This document shows positions 28,401 through 39,860 of a stretch of 64,000 nt of DNA, piece by piece. The DNA lies in NCBI RefSeq assembly GCF_041381155.1, contig NC_091147.1:10934837-10998836 (forward strand), written 5' to 3'. The translations under genes were made by a program, and so were the position numbers. The notes under the pieces were generated by a model that saw only the letters and a list, made by a program, of their open reading frames with translations, was not told the DNA's origin and searched no databases. Positions within the stretch are counted from its first letter, which is position 1; each line of letters starts with the position of its first letter. The stretch is from Argopecten irradians (Eukaryota > Mollusca > Bivalvia > Pectinida > Pectinidae).

Positions 28401-29140
28401 CCACACAAATATCAACGCTCGCACAGCATAGTTGTTTGCGGTCATGATGCCGTTGGAACTATTTGTTTGTTTAAGAGCTTATCAAAGAATATAACGTCAT
28501 TTAAATGTGAGAATCGGGGACGTCATTTCATTAGTATTTGAACCAAACCTCACACGACAATTTCATATAATCGAAACGAATTAGAATATGGAATGTGAAT
28601 TTACACACTTTCCATTCCACACCTAGGAATTGTTTGTGGTCTGGACCCTGAAAAAGGCTGCATGCGTGTCTGCCCCATGTCCTACATACCAGTTTGTGCC
28701 GATAATGGACGGACGTACGCCAATGACTGCGAAATGATGATCGAGAGCTGTGTGTAGGTATTCCAACATGCTGTATGTTATTTATCGACAATATCATTTA
28801 GAAAACGTAATATTCATTTCAAAAGATAATTTTAGTAGAATATAAATGTTTATTATGTGCCGTAAATGCGTAAGAAAGTATATCGTGGGTATTAGTCTGT
28901 TTGGGTTTTTTTGTGTCAAACTGATATGTTTACAATTTTAAAGTACACTAAATTATAATAAAGTCACTAAGATCGTCACATCAATATGATTTGATATTCC
29001 ATGTTATTGTTAGAATTGAGTGAATATCTCATCTCGGTATATGAAGGTAAATGTCACCAACATGAAAATTTAAACTTTTATTTTGAATTCGTTCCAGACT
29101 GAGGCGTGAGCTGAAGGTCGCACACAGTGGAGAATGCTGA
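25428..29140 (+). CDS. Small secreted Kazal-domain protein
   Basis: Three exons (25428-25467, 28627-28753, 29098-29140; phases 1 and 2) give a 69-residue protein. Residues 1-14 are a short hydrophobic signal-like segment (MSSISVFFVIFVVG). The rest is one Kazal domain: C29-P-M-S-Y-I-P-V-C37, then A-D-N-G-R-T-Y-A-N-D-C48, C55 and the terminal G-E-C69. The spacings C29-x7-C37-x10-C48-x6-C55-x13-C69 fit non-classical invertebrate Kazal domains. Seven cysteines are present, one more than the usual six (C17 or C25 is extra). In Kazal inhibitors the P1 residue is two after the second cysteine, here Met31, suggesting a chymotrypsin-, elastase- or subtilisin-like target if it inhibits at all. Poly(A) signal AATAAA at 29226. 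The 3.2-kb first intron carries two minisatellites. Inhibitory function is inferred from the family. Confidence 0.85.
25597..25861. repeat. 66-bp tandem repeat, 4 copies
   Basis: Four near-identical 66-bp units repeat inside intron 1 of the Kazal gene (period marked by acttattatg at 25601, 25667 and 25799, with a variant at 25733). The period is a multiple of three, so a minus-strand frame stays open for 95 codons, but its product has no domain and is a repeat artefact. Confidence 0.9.
27060..27165. repeat. Interspersed repeat fragment shared with 42140-42250
   Basis: The words cagaataatgtgaccggat here and cagtataatgtgaccgggtg near 42144 head two otherwise weakly similar stretches. This suggests two decayed copies of one repeat family. 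The ends are not defined. Confidence 0.35.
27186..28432. repeat. 51-bp minisatellite, about 24 copies
   Basis: The unit runs acaccacagccttccaaacc, acacaaatagccacgatcgc, acagcactaat (51 bp). Copies vary by a few bases (ctc/atc, nearby T/A changes). At the left end a block of about 165 bp is repeated (27221 and 27386), showing higher-order structure. The 51-bp length is a multiple of three, so minus-strand frames stay open for up to 180 codons, giving a 17-residue aromatic/Cys repeat. With no start context, splice support or domain these are not taken as genes. It lies in intron 1 of the Kazal gene, ending about 195 bp before exon 2. Confidence 0.95.
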
Positions 29141-29225
29141 TATTTAGCTACAGAGGTTGTCTCCCTTCGTCTCCAAACTGCTGTTGCATTGATGTGTATG
29201 ATTCGTGAGATAACACCAACAGCAG

Positions 29226-29231
29226 AATAAA
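29226..29231 (+). terminator. Poly(A) signal of the Kazal gene
   Basis: AATAAA 86 bases after the TGA at 29138-29140. This fits the end of a short message before the GH76 gene starts at 29579. Confidence 0.65.
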
Positions 29232-29578
29232 AGTTAATTTACTATCTAATATTGGTTTGTGTTGTAAGCCCATCAAAAATTCACAAATGCATTATGAAAT
29301 CAATTTAATGAATAAGCCAATCAGCGTGAACCGTGAATAGCTGGTTAAGTCATGGTTTTAATAAAATAAAGTTTTGTTACTAATGCATGCTAATTGAAAT
29401 GAGAATCACTGTTTAATCACTAGATATAGCTCTTACATGTACGTGTACATATGAGAGACGTTTAAACCAGATCCGTGATCTTATCTGATAATCACACGGG
29501 TACATAAGGGCAATATGCCCTTTACACACAGAAAGATAAACCAGTTCACTGGTCTAAATTTATCATACATTTGCGAAG

Positions 29579-31598
29579 ATGAATTTAAAAATTCATTCAA
29601 CATTTTTGATAATCACGGCGGGGTTTACCGTTTCATTAGGGAATATTAAACTTCCTTGCACAGAGGATATGTTCCATAGTAGCACTAATGCCTATTGGGC
29701 ATGCGCCTCACAGTTTGCTCTGCAGTCCAACTGGTTTCCGTCGCCAATCGCTGGTTTGTTTAGTTATCAGGTAAGTTATAAACTGTAGCCTTTGTCAAGT
29801 TTCCCTTATTGTATATCACCATAGCAATCCCGTACAGCTATTTATAATTTCAAAACATAAACGACATTCTAACGTAATATTTGCATATCAGCAAATTACA
29901 TTAGAAGTTGACGATAGCCTGTCGCTATGGTCATCAATGCATATTATAAACTAGTTGATTAATTATTTCGTTAGTTTATAAAGTAATTGCAAGCAAGCGA
30001 ATGAAATAAAGAAAGGTAATCAATGAAAAAGTTATTACGTTCTAGTTCTAGGCTGCCATTTTGTTATTAAACGAATGATGGTTACTTGTGGCAAGAATGG
30101 TATAGTAATAGTTACTCAGTATAAGATATATCTGAAGATAACAGACGTCCTAAAATTAAAATATTGATTGCTACGCCGGAAGGAGAATTCCGGTTGAAAT
30201 TATTCTCCGATATTGTACAAAGTCTTAGGAAAACTTAAAAAATAAATACTGAAATAGTTCTGTAAAAAAAGCTTGTGAATATATCCAAGGACATTTTATA
30301 ATAACAAACAAGTCGATAGATACATTTACACCACGTGCGTGTAGAAGTTAACCAATACAAAGTGCAGCGGTGAAAGTACCTTTAATTTGATGTCGACGGC
30401 AATGGGTTTTTTTCAGATTTGGAACGGATTCGATGGTTTCTGGCAAAATGGAGCTGTTCTCGAACCATTCGTTAATTTCATGGCTTACGCAAACCATACA
30501 AGGTACAAATCTGTTGTAAAGAACTCACAGCGAAGTTTATATTCTCTACTTGAGGCCTACGGGCCATACCCATCCTTTGATGATATGGGATGGTATGGAC
30601 TCAGCTACGTCAGGATCTACGAGGTACTGGGAGGAGACGACTTTCTAGATTCAGCAGAGGATATATTTAACTGGGCATGGACCACAGGATGGGACCAGAG
30701 TGATAAATGTAATGGTGGATTCTTCTTCGACAATCTGAAAGGTTCTAAACAAACCATCACCAATGTTGAAATGTTTCAACTTGGAGTTAAACTCTACCGT
30801 TTTAGGAATGATTCAGGCATCCTTGATAAGGTCCAACAGATACAAAAGTTTTTATTCAGTAATGAAATTGTAGATATGAAAACTCATTTAGTAGTGGATG
30901 GTATATTTATAGAGAACTGTACGAGTAATGGCGTCTATGGTCCCTCTTATAACGGAGGGGTATTCATCGGAGCACTCGTTGAATACTATAAAGTTACTCG
31001 AGATATTTACTATATAGAACTCGCTAAGAATATCGCTGAAGCAATCATCGAGACTAAATCCAATAATAGTCGAATTCTAACAGAGTATTGTGACCCTGAC
31101 TGCAATGACGATGCCATCATGTTTAAGGGCATATTTGCCAGGAATTTAAGATATCTTATGGACGCACTGCCAGCAAATGATTCCACGACAAGAACAAATT
31201 ACCAAAAAGTTCTAGACATCAATGTGATGGCAGTACTTGAGTTAAATTCATGTGACAAAAATCCAATTTCTAAATGCAACATAACTTTCAAAGATGGTCC
31301 ACCATTTTACAATGTGTCTGGTCCAGTATTTTCGCCAAATTGGAATGGTCCGTTCACAGTCGGGGCTCCGATGCAGCAGACGTCGGCGTTTGATCTCTTC
31401 GTGTCCAGTATCTACCCTGGAACCACCTGTAGTGGCCATCTTTGTGCTTATGATCCTTCGTATCCGCCTCCGCAGCCACTCACATGCGGTAGTCACCCTT
31501 GCCCCAAACACGAGGAGTGTTGTGAATATAGCCCATATACCTCGTACACCTGCTGCGCTAGGGGTCAGAAATGTAACAAACAGGGAATCTGTGTATAG
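29579..31598 (+). CDS. Secreted glycoside hydrolase family 76 (alpha-1,6-mannanase-like) with Cys-rich tail
   Basis: Two exons, 29579-29770 and 30417-31598 (phase 0), encode 457 residues. Residues 1-21 form a signal peptide (MNLKIHSTFLIITAGFTVSLG). The body matches GH76, an (alpha/alpha)6-barrel family of endo-alpha-1,6-mannanases and related transglycosylases. Visible hallmarks are F-W-Q-N-G-A, the paired aspartates D119-D120 in SFDDMGWYGLSYVRIYE (equivalent to the catalytic Asp pair), the following GWDQSDKCNGGFFFDN segment, and YNGGVFIGALVEYYKVT. The last ~50 residues form a cysteine-rich module (CGSHPCPKHEECCEY... then TCCARGQKC...GICV), not usual for bacterial or fungal GH76. No membrane anchor is seen, so secretion is likely. 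The gene starts 440 bp after the Kazal stop codon on the same strand. GH76 is best known from bacteria and fungi, so ancient horizontal gain is possible. The intron and Cys-rich tail argue that it is a resident gene. Confidence 0.9.
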
Positions 31599-32010
31599 GG
31601 CTAATCTAGCTAAACTGGTTCAAAGATGAAATTATCGAATATTGAAAATTTCATAGACAAACAATATGACTGGACGTGTTGTGATAAACCCTAATACTTT
31701 AGATAGTAGCGATATGTCATCATGCATATAACATTCTTGTATCTCCATCTAAAGAATGTGATATAGTTTGAAGCCTAAGATTATACACCACTTGTTTTCG
31801 TCAAATGTACTACCATCTACTTACATCTTGTTTTGAAATTTCTACGTTTCCGAGAGGGATTTTGATTTTTTTTAATTTTCAACTAATTTTAAACTAATTT
31901 GATACTTTTTGAGTTCCAACAAATATTAGCTTACCGCAGTCTTAAATACCGCACAGTAATTTACTATCACTACGCCACACGACAGAATACCGAAATAAAC
32001 ATAAATTTAA

Positions 32011-32270
32011 ACAGGGACCTCACTCAACCCCCCCCCCCCCCCCATCCACACACACCAACACACCAACACACACATCAAAAATATCCCAACAACAAGAACA
32101 TAGATTTACTACACAGGGATCTCAACCTACGCCCCCCACACCCCACACCCCACACACACACCCCAACAACAAGAACATTGGTTTACACAGGGACCTCGAC
32201 CCACCCCCCAACACACTCACACCAAAAATATCCCAACAACGAGAACATAGATTTACACAGGGACCTCACC
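32011..32270. repeat. C/A-rich degenerate tandem repeat, 4 copies
   Basis: Copies begin with acagggacctc at about 32011, 32113, 32187 and 32257, separated by C runs, CA tracts and cccaacaacaagaacatag. Units vary from about 70 to 102 bp. Confidence 0.75.
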
Positions 32271-32308
32271 ACGCCCAATCCTGCATTTATTTGGTTTTTT
32301 AACTTCAC

Positions 32309-32382
32309 ATTATGTCATCGATATAGATGTTCTGTTATGTCATCGATATAGATGTTCTGTTATGTCATCGATATAGATGTTC
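32309..32382. repeat. 25-bp tandem triplicate
   Basis: Three perfect or near-perfect copies of ttatgtcatcgatatagatg plus ttctg follow each other. Each holds the palindrome atcgat. Confidence 0.85.
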
Positions 32383-32464
32383 TGACGTTATGACTTCACT
32401 TTCGGAAATGTATACGTAGTGAACTTTTAATGTTATACGTCTTCAAATAAATTACTAGTAAATT

Positions 32465-35400
32465 TCAATGTCTTTGTTTATTCTGGTGAATTTTTACAGT
32501 CATATCCACCTGTTCTGAAACGTGTGGTCCTTTTTCGTTCTCACAGGGCTGGTGTTTTTGGCCACACGCACTGACTGTTAGTTTATGATCAATAATGGAC
32601 AGAAAGAAGGCACAAGTGAGGACGTTAGTTACTGCCGTCATGGCAATTGTAATAATAAGAAGACTGTATGGTGCGGGGGACTTCCAAATGGTCAATGTGG
32701 TTGACTGAAGCATATAGATGGAGAAAGCCCCCGCAACAACAGTGATCAGGATCTTAGGCACCACCATGATGATGACGAAGTCACGCTTGAACAGCCATGT
32801 CTGAAACACATAGTATTCAAACATATACTCAAAGCAATTCAAGAAGGTGTCTGGATGTGGTATTCAAATATTTACTGAAATCAATAAAAGAAGGTGCAAA
32901 CAGTAATTACTCACTATATATTATGATTAAAATACAGACCGTCATTCCTACTCCGTTCAAAGCCTCTATATTTCGGAGTGAGGAGGAGGTCTGTGTCTCA
33001 CTTAATGAATCATCTTAGTTTTGGCCAAAGCACAACTGTTGGACACAATGTCATCTTTCTTATATTTGTTTTACATGTTTTTATTATGCTTGGTGGGTTG
33101 GGGGTGATTTACTTATATAATATGATACGTTCATTGTTAATATGTATTGTTGAAAAAATGTACCATACCGGATTTGTTTTAAGAAGGTTAAAATAGACTT
33201 TGTCTAAGGCTAAAGCAAGTTGCTATGTTTACAATTTGATGAAAACAAACATCATTATGGGCCTTTGTTGGGGTCCATATGGTATTATTTAGAATTTAAT
33301 TTGTTTTCAAATAGGATAGGAACAGTGGGCACACAACTTTACATTTACACCAAGCTGCTTCATCAGATATCAACTGTAATGTAATGGTTCCAATTCGTAA
33401 ACCGAAGGTTTATTTACTGTAAATAAGCGTTTCATTAATGGATTATTTTCATCTCACAACACGAATTCGTAAAGCCATGTAAATAAATATACGAAGGTAA
33501 TGATATGTAAGAAGTATGAACGTACAATGTGCATTTTGCATGATTATGAGTGAGCGATTTCAACATCACAAGTATGTATTATTACGAATGAGCAACCCAT
33601 GTCCATTTACGGTGAGAAACTTACACACAACCTTTCTAAATAATAATCCGAGATTCGTTCTTCATCTGTCTTTGCTAACAGTCCACATGTTCCGATAAGC
33701 ATTCCCTGTATGTCAAATGAACGCACGATATCAGTCATGGATTAATCTGACGTGTATCATAGTTATGAGAAACAATTGCTACAAAAAATATTGATTGATT
33801 GATATAATAGTATTAACGCATTAGAAACTGCCTTCGAGAGGATTTGTGGTCCTATAATTCTATTATGATTGCAGACCAAATTCAATAACGCGTGATTACC
33901 ATCATGGCGCAGAAAGACAGAAATTAGCGATACAAACAAAGGACGGTCAAAAATTATTCAACAATGTGTTTGTCACGTCCTCGAAGATAATCGAGGAAGG
34001 CGAGAAGAAAGTGACACTTTTTCGACGGTGAGGACAGTCAACATTTGGATTAAAGTTCACTTACGTACGGAGACATGGCCGAGTTCTCACCTCTTACCAA
34101 GAATACAATATCATCCTACGGATATTAGTCCGTTGTCAAAGTGAATTATGGAATTAATACAAGGTGAGACAAATGAAGACGTTTATTTTTGTATATCTTT
34201 TTTCTAATACTTTTTTCTCTATCACGATAACGTCGGGGTTTCGCGCCAATCTCGGATTTTTTTTTTCATAGTGGTATGCAAAAATAAATATTGGCCAATC
34301 AGAAAGCCAGATTTCGTATGAAAACAAAGAAAAAATAATTATTAAAATTTTGAGCACCTTAATGATTCGCATGACTGAACTTGCTCTCGGGCCGTGAAGC
34401 GGTCGATTGTTGAAATAGTACCTATCTGCACGTGTACTCGGTATCAATGCGCGCTTGGTCTACCCATTACACGTGTACAGTCCTTGTGAATAGGAAGATT
34501 GTTTTCCACATTTTGAAAACGCCGTTTAGTTTGGAAAACGATGCCACGACTTACGGATACCAGTATCACGAAGTTACGGGTATGTTGGCAGGTGGACTTC
34601 CGCGGCGTGAAATTGCGCGTAGAATGGGATGTTCGCCTTCTACTACTTTGAGACTTCATCAGCGGTACGTTCAAACGGGTTCTCTGAATGATAAACCGCG
34701 CCCTGGGAGGCAACGAGTGACGTTATATCGACAGGACCGTTTCATCTGGGTCACCCATCTCCGTGACCGATTCCAAACTGCCTCCCAAACACCCAGAACA
34801 ACGATAGGTATCTTCGGTTTTTACTGTCCGCCGACGTTTGCGTAGCACCGGTTTGAAAGCCTGTAGACCCTTCCGTGGGAACATGTTAACACGTCGACGT
34901 CAAAATCGCCTGACGTGGACCAGGTAGAATTCGCGTGTGGAGACGACGAGGAGAGATTTACGTCGATTCGTGCGTCCGCGAATGTGACCATTGGGTCGGT
35001 GGCAGTGTCATGGTGTGGTGAGGGATATCCTTCGACCGCAGGACGCCCCTTGTTATCGTGGACGGTAATCTGACGGCACGGGGTTACATCGACGAAGTCC
35101 TACAAACTACCGTTGTACCGTTCTTTCGTAATCATCCCGACGTCGACATTCTACAGCAAGACAATGTTCGTGCGCACTCAGCAAGGTTGACCACAGACTT
35201 CCTCAATCAACAGAACATTCAAACACTGCCCTGGCCTGCCTTCTCCCCTGATCTCAGTCCGATTGAACACTTTTGGGACCAGTTAGGTCAGGCTGGGAAA
35301 CGACGTCAGCCACAACCGCAAAATCGACGTGAACTTGAAATTGCCCTTCAGGTGGAGTGGAGGAACATTCATCCAGTTAGAATTCAGCGTCTGATTCGGT

Positions 35401-35911
35401 CCATGCCACGTAGGTGTCGTGCTTGTGTGGAGGCAAATGGTGGCCACACCAGATATTGAAAGTGTGAAAATGAATTTGAGGTAGCGTTGAAACGTTTGTC
35501 TCATCCCCATTCACGGGCAATCTTTGACTTACTCACTGGTAGGAAACGACTCTCGAAATGCATACCTTTGTAATGAATTAAAGATTTTTTCTGTTAAACT
35601 TTTGTTACCATTAAAATTCATCGGCGCTCAGTATATATATAGACGAACAAATGGTAATTATTGTTCAAGTGATGATAGTATCGTTTATACTTTGTCTGTG
35701 ATGAAGCATGTTATTCCAGTACGTGACATTCAGATGATAATGTACAAACCAATGTGCTTGTAATGATGAGTAACACCGACAGAAGACGGAAATCCGTGTA
35801 GTTTGTCCATATAATGATGCCTATAGAAAGCATTAGGGCGTCAACAATTACTAGAAGTCTCGCCTTCAGTGTCAGGTAAGCATCTATCTCACTCAGAGTC
35901 CTCATTCCCAT
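32465..35911 (-). CDS. Small multi-pass membrane protein, function unknown
   Basis: The last exon, 32465-32800 (minus), follows a clear acceptor (tgtgtttcag) and encodes 111 residues with two strong hydrophobic segments (FVIIMVVPKILITVVAGAF and YSLLIITIAMTAVTNVLTCA) and a polar C-tail. An upstream exon starts at ATG 35911, just after acceptor-like CAG and TAG sites, and has one hydrophobic segment (LLVIVDALMLSIGIIIW) plus the start of another (FRLLSVLLIITSTLVCTL). Two weak phase-0 donors fit, after 35750 or after 35723; both join the last exon in frame, giving about 165-175 residues and four membrane spans. A missed middle exon is possible. I do not recognise the family; the layout resembles small tetraspan proteins. 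The ~2.9-kb intron holds a Tc1/mariner-like transposon in the opposite orientation. Confidence 0.5.
34161..35505 (+). mobile_element. Tc1/mariner-superfamily DNA transposon, inactivated
   Basis: The likely transposase start is ATG 34541 (MPRLTD), typical of this group. It is followed by a helix-turn-helix region (GGLPRREIARRMGCSPSTT at about 34590-34650) and a basic linker (NDKPRPGRQRVT). The catalytic part at about 35058-35456 shows the second Asp in ILQQDNVRAHSARL and the Glu in PDLSPIEHFWDQL, a DDE domain of the Tc1 type ending EANGGHTRY. The reading frame changes soon after the MPRLTD start and again between about 34800 and 35060, and stops interrupt the middle, so no full transposase is encoded. 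Short inverted ends are visible: tgagacaaa at 34165-34173 and tttgtctca at 35495-35503. Outer limits are approximate. It sits in the intron of the minus-strand membrane protein gene. Confidence 0.85.
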
Positions 35912-37740
35912 CTAGTACTGAAACAGAACAGGCGGAAAGTGGTGACTAGTAAACAAAACACGTACGATATCATTAACATTCTTCAAAAAGAACAGAAGAC
36001 CATGACATTATATCGAGACCGATGTAAGAAATATTGAATATTTTAGACGGTAACCGAACGTGCAATATAATACACATATACTAAAGCATTGTTTCATAAT
36101 GCGAAATTATATTTTAATTATATATGTTTATTTGTATTCCAATTCAAGCTTAGAATATTATAACCAATTATGCAAATGAATGAGAGTGTATCTGTTGCTT
36201 TGAACAAATATAACTTCAGATATGTTGTTTTATTTGCTTGCCAAATTCATAAGCTAGATTACAGTACATTACTTACCTGGTTACTGCCTTAATTCTATAG
36301 GTATACATACCTTAACCTTATCAAGCATAGTTGGCAGTCATAAAGACAATGAACTTCAAGCGCTATTATGACGTCATTATCATTGTGACGTCACTATTGT
36401 CGTGCCAGCGATCACGGAAGACGGCTGTTCGAATGGCTGTTCCATCCATGACAATAACGAATGATTAATTCATTATAGAATTTGCCTCTGTCCAGTTTGC
36501 ATTCATATTGGCTATAAATGTCAACTGAAAGACGTTCAATGCTTTAGTATTGTAGCTATATAAATGTATATATGCAGTTAAAATCACTACGTAACAAAGT
36601 TTAACAGCGATACCAAACATCAGTGTTGACATTGATTTACACAGGAAATATGGTCTTTGTTTGGTTTCGTAGCTTCATGTGATGAGCCAGGTGTTATCTG
36701 ATCTAAATGTAGTCATTATCGTTGTGACGAAACAAAAGATAAATTTCCAATATGTACTTACATTGTTCTGCCATAAAGCCAAATATGTAGAAATATATAG
36801 TATATAATATGCTACTTTTTGTATCCGTGCACTTCTTGTTTACACTGATATTGTAATTAAACACTCCTTTCTTGCTCACTATTACGCTTCATACAAAGTA
36901 TGAAACGCCATTAGCCTATGGGAACGTTAGTCACGTGTTTTTAGTACAGACAGATTTACCCAACAGCAACAGTTTGTGAGGTTTACTTCACATAGTTCAA
37001 ACGACAGTAAAAGCTTATTGTAATCATATTCCCGGCTGGGTCACTTACACAACTCAGATTGAAATAAAACTACTGAATAATTTAGTACCTTGTTTAATGT
37101 AGTATAGATACATGTACTATTATGAAAACTTTACAGCAATACGCCATTCTAATGTTTCCTGGAGCTCCCTTGAACAACAATTACAGGTATTATATATGGT
37201 GCGTCTGGTTAGACCTAGTGTGTTTGTGAATTAATAGCAGTTATAATAATTTCATTTTATTTTCAGACGAGCCTTCGCAAAATCTCCATAGGCCTGTATC
37301 AATTACTACAGAATTACTTTTACAAACGGTCAAATAGGTTGTTCCGGATAACCTAAAACGATCCTGGTATATTTCAGTTATGGACAATACAATGTATATA
37401 CATAATGATCTTGAGTTGATTATTTTAATTTTCGCAATTTCTTGGAACTCATATATACATCTATATAGATTCCAAAGAATATGAAATTGTCTTCTTTTAT
37501 TCATTACTTGAAATGATGATACATTTATTCATTATTTTTCTGCTATCCTTATTTATTCATTTGACGTTATCTCTGACATGAAGCTAATCGATCAAAAAAA
37601 ATTCAGCATCGCCCATAAGAGTGGGGTGTTGGTAGTAAGGGGACGATATTCGGAAGAAAATCACCGATGTGTCAGGATTGGTCCCTACAATCGTGTGACT
37701 CACACTGGTAAATTACAATAATGTACATCATTACCACTCT

Positions 37741-38019
37741 GTCATCGTTACTTGGGGATATTTGGATGATAACAAATTTAGTCAAACTAAATCTCTGAAC
37801 AGGTTAGTCGGTCATCGTTACTTGGGGATATTTGGATGATAACAAATTAGTCAAACTAAAACTCTGAATAGGTTAGTCTGTCATTGGTATTTGGGGATAT
37901 TGGGATGATAACAAATTTAGTCAAACTAAAGTTCTGAACAGGTTAGAATGTCATCGTTACTTGGGGATATTTGGATGATAACAAATTTAGTCAAATTAAA
38001 GTTCTGAACAGGTTAGTCG
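37741..38019. repeat. 70-bp tandem repeat, 4 copies
   Basis: Units start at 37741, 37811, 37880 and 37950 with gtcatcgttacttggggata and continue ...ttagtcaaactaaa...ctgaacaggttagtc. The third copy is the most diverged. Confidence 0.9.
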
Positions 38020-38249
38020 AATGAGATACATGTGCAATTAAATGAAATTGAACAGTAATGGAAATAGGTCCTGATTATATAGGTAGCGTAATATTAGTCT
38101 TACGGAGAGTCTTTGATGGTTTTTATTACCTTTCCCTTGAACTAAGGAAATTAATACTATCTTAGCAAATGTGAACCAATATCACATTTGCAGGTTATCC
38201 CAGGGTATTAATTTACTGTAGAAGACATTAAATAAAGGTTTCCCATCAA

Positions 38250-38390
38250 GTGACTGTTGTTTATCATGTTTGTCAAACTCGAGTTAGTTAATTTTCAAAT
38301 TTTGAAAAGACAAGAGCTTTAGCGATTGTCTTTTAAAAATCTGAAACTTAACTAACGAAAGTCTAGATAAACATGATAAACAACAGTCAC
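38250..38390. repeat. Foldback repeat with 22-bp perfect inverted ends
   Basis: 38250-38271 and 38369-38390 are exact reverse complements (gtgactgttgtttatcatgt plus tt). Inside, gttagttaa and ttaactaac form a second inverted pair. The whole ~141-bp unit can fold as a long imperfect hairpin and resembles a small palindromic MITE. Confidence 0.75.
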
Positions 38391-39724
38391 GCGTTGGGGA
38401 ACTTATTTTTCCCATAACTTTAGCTCTATATTTATACCGTGGTGACCATTCTCTCGTCTTCATTTAGAGAAACTTACCACCATTCATTGTGTAGTGATAA
38501 CTTTCCGCGATAATATAGTGCTTAGATAGAGAGCCACTATTCTATTGTTTGATATTTTGAATAAGCAATTACCTGTGAAACAGTAAATACAATGTTATTT
38601 AAAATGTGCTATGAAAAGAAGCCCAAAGTTGAGAGCCGGATAAAATCATTTAGCGAACCAGAGATAATCAAACAAAACATTAATATTAATTGCTGCGTAA
38701 TTATAGGTGAAATATATCAGAATTATAAATAGCAGATAAAAAAGTCTATAAATTCTAGAATTAACTTATGCATAACAAATTGTAGCACATCTACACCAGT
38801 ATAAGGTTCTCCGTATGCTCTCAGATTCAAGAATAGTAAGCATAAGCCTGCCAATCTATCTCACCACAGGGTAGTATAATTATCTACAGTTGACATTCCA
38901 TGACATGTTACTTGCGTTTAGAGTCACGTAAGTGTAATCTTAGTTTAATGTTTGTTGCATTTCAGCGAATCCTACAGTGACTTCGACAGCATTACTCGTC
39001 GATACACGTTGAGGAGAATTTGTTAACATTTCAGATGGATTATGCGAGTGATTTTTAGTGATATATCAATAGTAAACTAAAATGTATTTGTTTTGGTTTA
39101 TTGGGAAAGTGTGTGTGTGTGATTGTATATGAGGTGAATCTTTTTTATATATTCTCCTGGATTTATGGTGACTGGTTAGTGCCGTAACGCGTTCTCACAA
39201 TCTCGCTTTGTTTGCAATGAGATATTACCACAACTGGGAGTAACAATTTGATGATTATGGACCGAGACCACAATTGCTATGTTTCATTTTAACATGACAA
39301 ATCATGATATATTCCTAAAAATTCAATGAGAAGTTACCATCTTATCTTGTCAAGGTCAATATATGAGTAGCAAATTTCGGAAGATTCAACTCAGAATAAT
39401 CGGCATTTTCTATTTATCAAGTGTTAACATGTGCCGATTATATACATCTGGGTCAGGAGTTCGGGTCAAAACAGGACTTTTTACACAGGATCCTGCAGCA
39501 CTTAAACAGAAGAATATTCAATATTTTTCATACTATAATTGTTAAAATGACACATATATACTACACATCTACATCAAATGTTGGCAAATACCAAGTTCAT
39601 AGGGAAATGGTGCATGTTTTTCGTTAAACATATACATTTCTGACTTCATTCGTACTGAAACTGGAAGTATGTTATTTTAGTCTTTTTCCTATGGGTTTCA
39701 TACAGTCGCTTTGTAGCCATCAGA

Positions 39725-39860
39725 GTACCGCGTTGTCGCTCCGTCGTCGTCGAGTTGTCGCGAACAACCGTTGTAGCTCCGTCGTCGTCGTCTAGTTGTC
39801 ATGATCTCGCGTTGTCGCTCCGTCGTCGTCGAGTTGTCACGATCACGTGTTGTCAACCTA
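39725..39860. repeat. Degenerate CGTCGT-rich tandem repeat, 3 copies
   Basis: Three units share gttgtcgctccgtcgtcgtc followed by gagttgtc and a variable gap. It is more GC-rich than its surroundings. A minus-strand Arg-rich frame through it is a repeat shadow. Confidence 0.7.

Larger units (their letters stand above)
31599..32464. other. Convergent intergenic spacer with simple repeats
   Basis: Lies between the 3' ends of the GH76 gene (plus) and the small membrane protein gene (minus). It contains the C/A-rich repeat at 32011-32270 and the 25-bp triplicate at 32309-32382. An AATAAA on the plus strand at about 32446 is far from the GH76 stop and its use is uncertain. No gene seen. Confidence 0.6.

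Noticed and set aside
31294-31629. 111-codon plus-strand open frame overlapping GH76
   Set aside because: Shadow frame inside the GH76 exon; no domain of its own.
34154-34447. Minus-strand 97-codon open frame
   Set aside because: Lies in the terminal part of the Tc1/mariner element, antisense to its transposase, with no domain.
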